A stretch of 64,000 nt of DNA from Gammaproteobacteria bacterium (lineage in GTDB: Bacteria; Pseudomonadota; Gammaproteobacteria; SZUA-229): the NCBI GenBank assembly GCA_026195895.1, contig JAPHRO010000019.1:1-64000 (forward strand). Direction: 5' to 3'. Below, piece after piece: positions 59,584-64,000 of this stretch (the stretch's first letter is position 1; every line of letters begins with the position of its first letter). The notes under the pieces are model-generated. The model was not told the DNA's origin, searched no databases, and was given only the letters and a program-made list of their open reading frames with translations. A program made the translations under genes and the position numbers.

Positions 59584-61068
59584 TTAAATTCGACCATAAA
59601 TTTCGTTCAACTTTCTTAAATCTGCGGGTAATCCCGCCCAGATTTGTTCCCAGTTGAAACGCCATTGCCAGTTGTTCTCTGTTGTACCCGGTATATTCAT
59701 GCGGCTGTCAGAACCCAGACTTAAAATATCCTGCATCGGTAATATGGCTAAATTAGCCACAGACGCCAGAGCCATCCGATTCAAAATCCAGGGCATATCC
59801 AGCTTTTTAGATTCCTGCACACCCAGATATTCATGCAAATAACGTTTCACATGCGGCTCAATATTTAAATACCAGCCGAGACTCGTGTCATTATCATGGG
59901 TGCCCGTATAAACAACCGATAACTGTTCATGATTATGTGGTAGATATATATTATTGTTATCACCATCGAATGCGAACTGAAGTATTTTCATTCCTGGCAA
60001 ATCAAATTCCTGCCGTAAGTTAATGACTTCTTCTGTAATCAAACCCAGATCTTCAGCAACCAGCGGCAAGGATTTAAATTTTCGGTATAAAGCCTTCAAT
60101 AATTGACGTCCCGGACTTTTCACCCATTTACCATTTATAGCGGTTTCTTCATCGGCCGCTATTTGCCAAAACGCCTCAAACCCCCTGAAATGATCAATAC
60201 GCATCAAGTCAAATAATTCCAGTTGGGTGACAAATCGCTGAATCCACCAATTGAATTTTTTTGACTGCATATATTGCCAGTCATATAATGGATTACCCCA
60301 TCGCTGACCTTCATCAGAAAAAGCATCCGGTGGCACACCTGCAACATAATTTGCTTCACCATTTTCATCCAGCAGAAAATTTTCTCTACAGGCCCAGACA
60401 TCTGCACTGTCATAAGCGACAAACATAGGTATGTCGCCAAATAAATAGACACCCTGCTCATGCGCATAATTCTTTAGCTCATGCCATTGTGTAAAAAACA
60501 CAAATTGTTCAAATTGAATCTGAGCTATTTGATCGGCATATTGTTTACCGACCTTATTTAACGCCTTTGTTTCCCGGTTTGCCAGCGCATCCGGCCAGTC
60601 ATTCCAGGACGCACCATGATGAGCCTCTTTGATGGCGACAAACAAAGCATAATCATTCAACCAATGTTTATGCTCTGTAATAAACTCATGTAATTTTTTA
60701 TGCCAGTGGGCATCATTTTTTTCTACAAATGTCTGGTATGCTATATGTAAAGATTTTATTCGGTAACTGGAAAAATCCTGCGGCTCATGAACTTTAGCAA
60801 AATCCAGCCAGCCTTGTTCGACCAGCCAGTCCAGACTTATCAGCTTCGGATTTCCCGCATGAACTGAAAGACATTGATAAGGAGAAGCATCGGAATGGGT
60901 AGACCCCAGCGGCAGCATCTGCCAAACGGTGCAACCACTACTGACCAGAAAATCCACAAACCGATATGCGGAAGAACCAATATCACCATTGGCATAAGGA
61001 CCCGGTAATGATGTGGGATGCAGTAGTAAACCTGCCCTTCTTTTATTCAGTATATGCGCATCCGTCAC
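59584..61068 (-). CDS. malQ: 4-alpha-glucanotransferase (amylomaltase)
   Basis: A GH77 enzyme that transfers maltosyl and longer glucans between maltodextrins. The 494-residue length is that of the short, one-domain bacterial type. Motifs are RAGLLLHPTSLPGPYANGDIG (about 11-31), VWQMLPLGST, GDIPMFVAYDSADVWA, the nucleophile region LMRIDHFRGFEAFW, the acid/base region LVAEDLGLIT and THDNDTSLGWY. It overlaps the GH57 gene by four bases, in the glgC-GH57-malQ operon. Confidence 0.97.
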   Translation of the reverse strand: MTDAHILNKRRAGLLLHPTSLPGPYANGDIGSSAYRFVDFLVSSGCTVWQMLPLGSTHSDASPYQCLSVHAGNPKLISLDWLVEQGWLDFAKVHEPQDFSSYRIKSLHIAYQTFVEKNDAHWHKKLHEFITEHKHWLNDYALFVAIKEAHHGASWNDWPDALANRETKALNKVGKQYADQIAQIQFEQFVFFTQWHELKNYAHEQGVYLFGDIPMFVAYDSADVWACRENFLLDENGEANYVAGVPPDAFSDEGQRWGNPLYDWQYMQSKKFNWWIQRFVTQLELFDLMRIDHFRGFEAFWQIAADEETAINGKWVKSPGRQLLKALYRKFKSLPLVAEDLGLITEEVINLRQEFDLPGMKILQFAFDGDNNNIYLPHNHEQLSVVYTGTHDNDTSLGWYLNIEPHVKRYLHEYLGVQESKKLDMPWILNRMALASVANLAILPMQDILSLGSDSRMNIPGTTENNWQWRFNWEQIWAGLPADLRKLNEIYGRI

Positions 61069-62780
61069 TGTTGCTTACCGGGCAACATCACACCGCCCAT
61101 TGCCGGGGAACCACTGCCATGAGAAAAAGCATGAGATAAATACTCTGGTGATTCTTTACCCAGAATACTGTACAAATTACTTAGATGCATTCGATACTGC
61201 TCATCAAATGCCTCTACTGAATCAGTAGGATTATAGTCACCAAACCACCAGAACCAGTCAGAACCTTCACATATCGCTAATTGCAATTCTGCTCTTTCCC
61301 TGTCTTCATCAGTTAAACGCCCCGATTCCATCACCTGATCATAGACCTGCTTGGCGTCAGCCAGCATATCCCACGCTCGATTTTTATCTTCCTCGCCAAT
61401 CCAGGTAGAAAAGGTACCGTATACCCAACTTCCCGCAACCATTTCAGTAAGCTTATTTGTTTGCGGATACTGATCCATATACTCACTGTATGTGGTTAGA
61501 TTAATCACATCATGGGCAGCTAATTTTTCATACAATGCTGATAAAAAGTAATAACCATTCTCTGGATAATACTCCCAGGCATTTTCACCATCGAGAATAA
61601 TAGATACGATAGTAGCCGGGTTATCTGCACAGGAGCTGGCAATATTTTCTATATGATGAATAAGATTTGCCACTGCATCGTCAGCATGCCAGTCAGAATA
61701 TTTAAAACCGATTAGATCAGACAAACCATCGTCTCGAAAAAAACAAACCGCACTATTATCTGCATACTTATAGCCAGAATGAATACAGATGTCTGCATCC
61801 ATAGTCGATGCTGCTAGAGAATTTTTTAATACTGTCTCACCACTTGCCAGCCAGCGAATATTAGACTCTGATAACAATTCTACCGTAGCACCACTCACAC
61901 TTCCCTCGGATGGCCAGCAGCCATGCGGCGTAAAACCGAAGGATCGTTGAAATGTTTCCAGGCCTTTTTTCATATGCCATAAACTTCGCTGCTCACCACC
62001 GGGATAGTTTTTAGTTGCTGGCAAAAGCGCATCAGGCATTGCCTCTCTGGCACTTTCAATATCCAGTAAAAGCGGCACAATAGGATGCGCATAAGGCGTC
62101 ATTGATAATTCAATGCGTTTTTCTTCAGCCAGTTTTTTATAGCGGCCAATAACGCCAGATACAAGTTTATAGATAATTTCTACCAGTGTCCGTCTGTCAT
62201 GTATGGTAAACATATGGCCTTTATCCATTAAGGCTTTTATACGGCTGTCTTTTCTGCGTTCGGTTTCCGCCATCCATGCCAGGTGATACCACATCAGCAG
62301 GTCACTCAGAAATTGATCGTCATAATAGGCAATGGTTTGAGGATTTTCTATAATCGTTTTTGCCATATCGGCAAGTTTTCTATAATTGGCAAAACGATCA
62401 ATAAGTCGCAGTTCATTAGCACGCAAACAATCTTTTATCAGTGAAATTCTTTTGTGCGTTTTTTTCGTAATGACGGGTTCGGCCAGCGCCCTAAGCAAAG
62501 GATCACGCAAAGCACGTCCGTGATTGAGATAGCCATTAAGTTGCTGGCTATAATCTTCAATCTGTTCCAGCAATACGGGAGCGAAATTCACTACTGCTTT
62601 TGCAGTGGGCACGGCTTCAAGATGCGCCGCCATATCGACATAATCTTTAATGGTGTGTAAATAAGTCCATGGAAGATTGTACTCACCATTGCGGAGATCA
62701 CGATATTCTGGTTGATGCATGTGCCAATAGAGCACCAGGTTTATTTTCTTCTTTTTTTTAGGCTCTGGATTATCGGACAT
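61065..62780 (-). CDS. Glycoside hydrolase family 57 protein (amylase-type)
   Basis: A 571-residue GH57 enzyme with all key regions. The N-terminal motif is [12 protein letters not shown] (about 17-28), the nucleophile region is [18 protein letters not shown] (about 288-305, Glu as nucleophile) and the acid/base region is [13 protein letters not shown] (about 395-407, Asp as acid/base). The N-terminal HMHQP resembles amylases and 4-alpha-glucanotransferases, not the HLPxVRHPE of GH57 branching enzymes. It probably hydrolyses or rearranges alpha-glucans. It overlaps malQ by four bases and glgC by 11, so it is an operon member of glycogen metabolism. Confidence 0.88.
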   Translation of the reverse strand: MSDNPEPKKKKKINLVLYWHMHQPEYRDLRNGEYNLPWTYLHTIKDYVDMAAHLEAVPTAKAVVNFAPVLLEQIEDYSQQLNGYLNHGRALRDPLLRALAEPVITKKTHKRISLIKDCLRANELRLIDRFANYRKLADMAKTIIENPQTIAYYDDQFLSDLLMWYHLAWMAETERRKDSRIKALMDKGHMFTIHDRRTLVEIIYKLVSGVIGRYKKLAEEKRIELSMTPYAHPIVPLLLDIESAREAMPDALLPATKNYPGGEQRSLWHMKKGLETFQRSFGFTPHGCWPSEGSVSGATVELLSESNIRWLASGETVLKNSLAASTMDADICIHSGYKYADNSAVCFFRDDGLSDLIGFKYSDWHADDAVANLIHHIENIASSCADNPATIVSIILDGENAWEYYPENGYYFLSALYEKLAAHDVINLTTYSEYMDQYPQTNKLTEMVAGSWVYGTFSTWIGEEDKNRAWDMLADAKQVYDQVMESGRLTDEDRERAELQLAICEGSDWFWWFGDYNPTDSVEAFDEQYRMHLSNLYSILGKESPEYLSHAFSHGSGSPAMGGVMLPGKQQ

Positions 62781-64000
62781 AGCGCAATTCCTGACCTAAC
62801 ATGTCTGGTGTTACCAGCACGACACCATTTGGAGTCACCGTAAATCGATTTTTGTCATCCTCCGTACTGACCCCAATTTTCATGCCTTCAGGAATGCGAC
62901 AGCCTTTGTCGATAACTGCATTTCGTATTTCACAATGTTTGCCAATAGTCACATCGGGCAGGACTACCGTATCTTCAATATTGCTGTAATCGTCAACACA
63001 GACATTTGAAAACAGCAAGGAATGTCTGACTATGGAACCTGAGATAATACAGCCACCCGAGACCATGGAATCAACCGCCATGCCACGACGATCATTCTCA
63101 TCAAAGATAAACTTGGCGGGCGGCAACTGTTCCTGATAGGTCCATATAGGCCAGTCACTATCATATAAATTAAGTTCCGGGGTAACGCCGATCAATTCAA
63201 GATTCGCCTTCCAGTAAGCATCGACGGTACCGACATCGCGCCAGTAGGATTGCTCGCCACTTTGCACGTCCCTGAATGGATAAGCAAAAACCCGGTATTT
63301 ATCTATGGCCCCAGGAATAATATCTTTACCGAAATCACGCGACGATCCTGGCGTATCACAATCACGGATTAACTGCTCAAACAGAAAATCGGTATTGAAT
63401 ATATAAATCCCCATGGAGCATAGGGCTGACTTATCATTGCCTGGCATGGTCTCTGGATGTTCGGGCTTTTCAAGAAAGCTATGAATACGGGTATCTTCAT
63501 CTACCCCCATAACACCAAAGGCCCTGGCCTCTTCGATAGGCACTTCGATACAACCCACGGTAATATCAGCCTGATTTTCCACATGCTGCGCAATCATCGG
63601 GCCATAATCCATTTTATATATATGATCGCCCGCTAAAATGAGGACATATTTAGGTCCGTGTGAACGAATAATATCCATGTTCTGATAGATCGAATCCGCC
63701 GTACCCGCATACCAGGATGTTTCATCAACCCGTTGCTGCGCAGGTAACAGTTCAACAAATTCGCCAAACTCGCCTCGCAAATGCCCCCACCCCCGCTGAA
63801 TATGCATTAATAGAGAATGCGCTTTATATTGTGTGATAACACCTATCTGCCGGATACCGGAATTAACACAATTTGATAAGGGGAAATCAATAATTCTAAA
63901 TTTACCCCCAAATGGTACAGCAGGCTTTGCTCGCCATTGAGTAAGCTGCTGAAGTCGCGAGCCTCGCCCACCCGCCATAATCAGCGCCAGTGTATCTCGA
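62770..64000 (-). CDS. glgC: Glucose-1-phosphate adenylyltransferase (N-terminus cut by window edge)
   Basis: It makes ADP-glucose for glycogen synthesis, the regulated step. The frame stays open past the ATG at 63978 to the window edge: residues RDTLALI precede MAGGRGSRL, so the gene begins beyond the window. Visible motifs are [41 protein letters not shown] in the nucleotide site, [14 protein letters not shown] near 115 (counting from the ATG at 63978) and the C-terminal left-handed beta-helix with [19 protein letters not shown]. It is the first gene in view of the glgC-GH57-malQ operon. Confidence 0.97.
   Translation of the reverse strand, partial: RDTLALIMAGGRGSRLQQLTQWRAKPAVPFGGKFRIIDFPLSNCVNSGIRQIGVITQYKAHSLLMHIQRGWGHLRGEFGEFVELLPAQQRVDETSWYAGTADSIYQNMDIIRSHGPKYVLILAGDHIYKMDYGPMIAQHVENQADITVGCIEVPIEEARAFGVMGVDEDTRIHSFLEKPEHPETMPGNDKSALCSMGIYIFNTDFLFEQLIRDCDTPGSSRDFGKDIIPGAIDKYRVFAYPFRDVQSGEQSYWRDVGTVDAYWKANLELIGVTPELNLYDSDWPIWTYQEQLPPAKFIFDENDRRGMAVDSMVSGGCIISGSIVRHSLLFSNVCVDDYSNIEDTVVLPDVTIGKHCEIRNAVIDKGCRIPEGMKIGVSTEDDKNRFTVTPNGVVLVTPDMLGQELRYVR

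Overview
The window is an ordinary chromosomal segment of a free-living gammaproteobacterium with G+C roughly in the low-to-mid forties (judged by eye). The evidence is the gene order. The surE-pcm-yqaA-nlpD-rpoS block, the rpsB-tsf-pyrH-frr-uppS-cdsA-dxr-rseP-bamA-skp-lpxD-fabZ-lpxA-rnhB-dnaE block, the divergent map-glnD pair and the ppiB-lpxH pair are all classic gammaproteobacterial arrangements. RpoS and the lipid A genes indicate a Gram-negative cell with a stationary-phase response. I cannot name the genus. The SulP, HPP, GH57 and haem-binding GGDEF-EAL genes would fit an aquatic, possibly chemolithotrophic or methylotrophic lineage, but that is a guess.

Layout. 1-3.6 kb: the end of aat, then hom and alaC (amino acid synthesis) and a small Mth938-domain gene. 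3.7-8.1 kb: rpoS, nlpD, yqaA, pcm and surE on the minus strand. 8.2-12.2 kb: an Smr-domain gene and a four-gene MCE (Mla-like) lipid-transport operon. Its ABC ATPase has lost nearly every catalytic motif. 12.3-30.6 kb: a long minus-strand run of replication, translation, isoprenoid, phospholipid, outer-membrane assembly and lipid A genes, with lpxB inverted in place between rnhB and lpxA. 30.9-38.4 kb: map, glnD, an unfamiliar VWA/coiled-coil membrane pair, and dapE. 38.4-45.8 kb: a small membrane protein with a TrkA-type potassium channel, tRNA-Arg(CCT), ppiB, lpxH and several small conserved or unknown genes, ending with HPP. 45.8-52.3 kb: a methyltransferase, a 557-base gene-free stretch, a host-attachment-family protein, a SulP transporter and a 1002-residue c-di-GMP protein with a c-type haem motif. 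52.3-64 kb: adk, then a glycogen/maltodextrin module (pgi, pgm, glgP, malQ, GH57 hydrolase, glgC).

How the genes work together. The minus-strand block builds the cell envelope: undecaprenyl phosphate and CDP-diacylglycerol synthesis, BamA and Skp, and lipid A steps LpxA, LpxD, LpxB and, further away, LpxH. The MCE operon probably moves lipids across the same envelope. The sugar module links fructose-6-phosphate, glucose-6-phosphate and glucose-1-phosphate to ADP-glucose (GlgC), and glucan breakdown (GlgP, MalQ, GH57) back to glucose-1-phosphate. Glycogen synthase and branching enzyme are not in the window.

The best candidate for something undescribed is the MCE operon with the degenerate ATPase (8755-12186). 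Next are the VWA/coiled-coil pair (34425-37180) and the inverted lpxB. No CRISPR array, prophage, transposase, integrase or recognisable defence system was seen.
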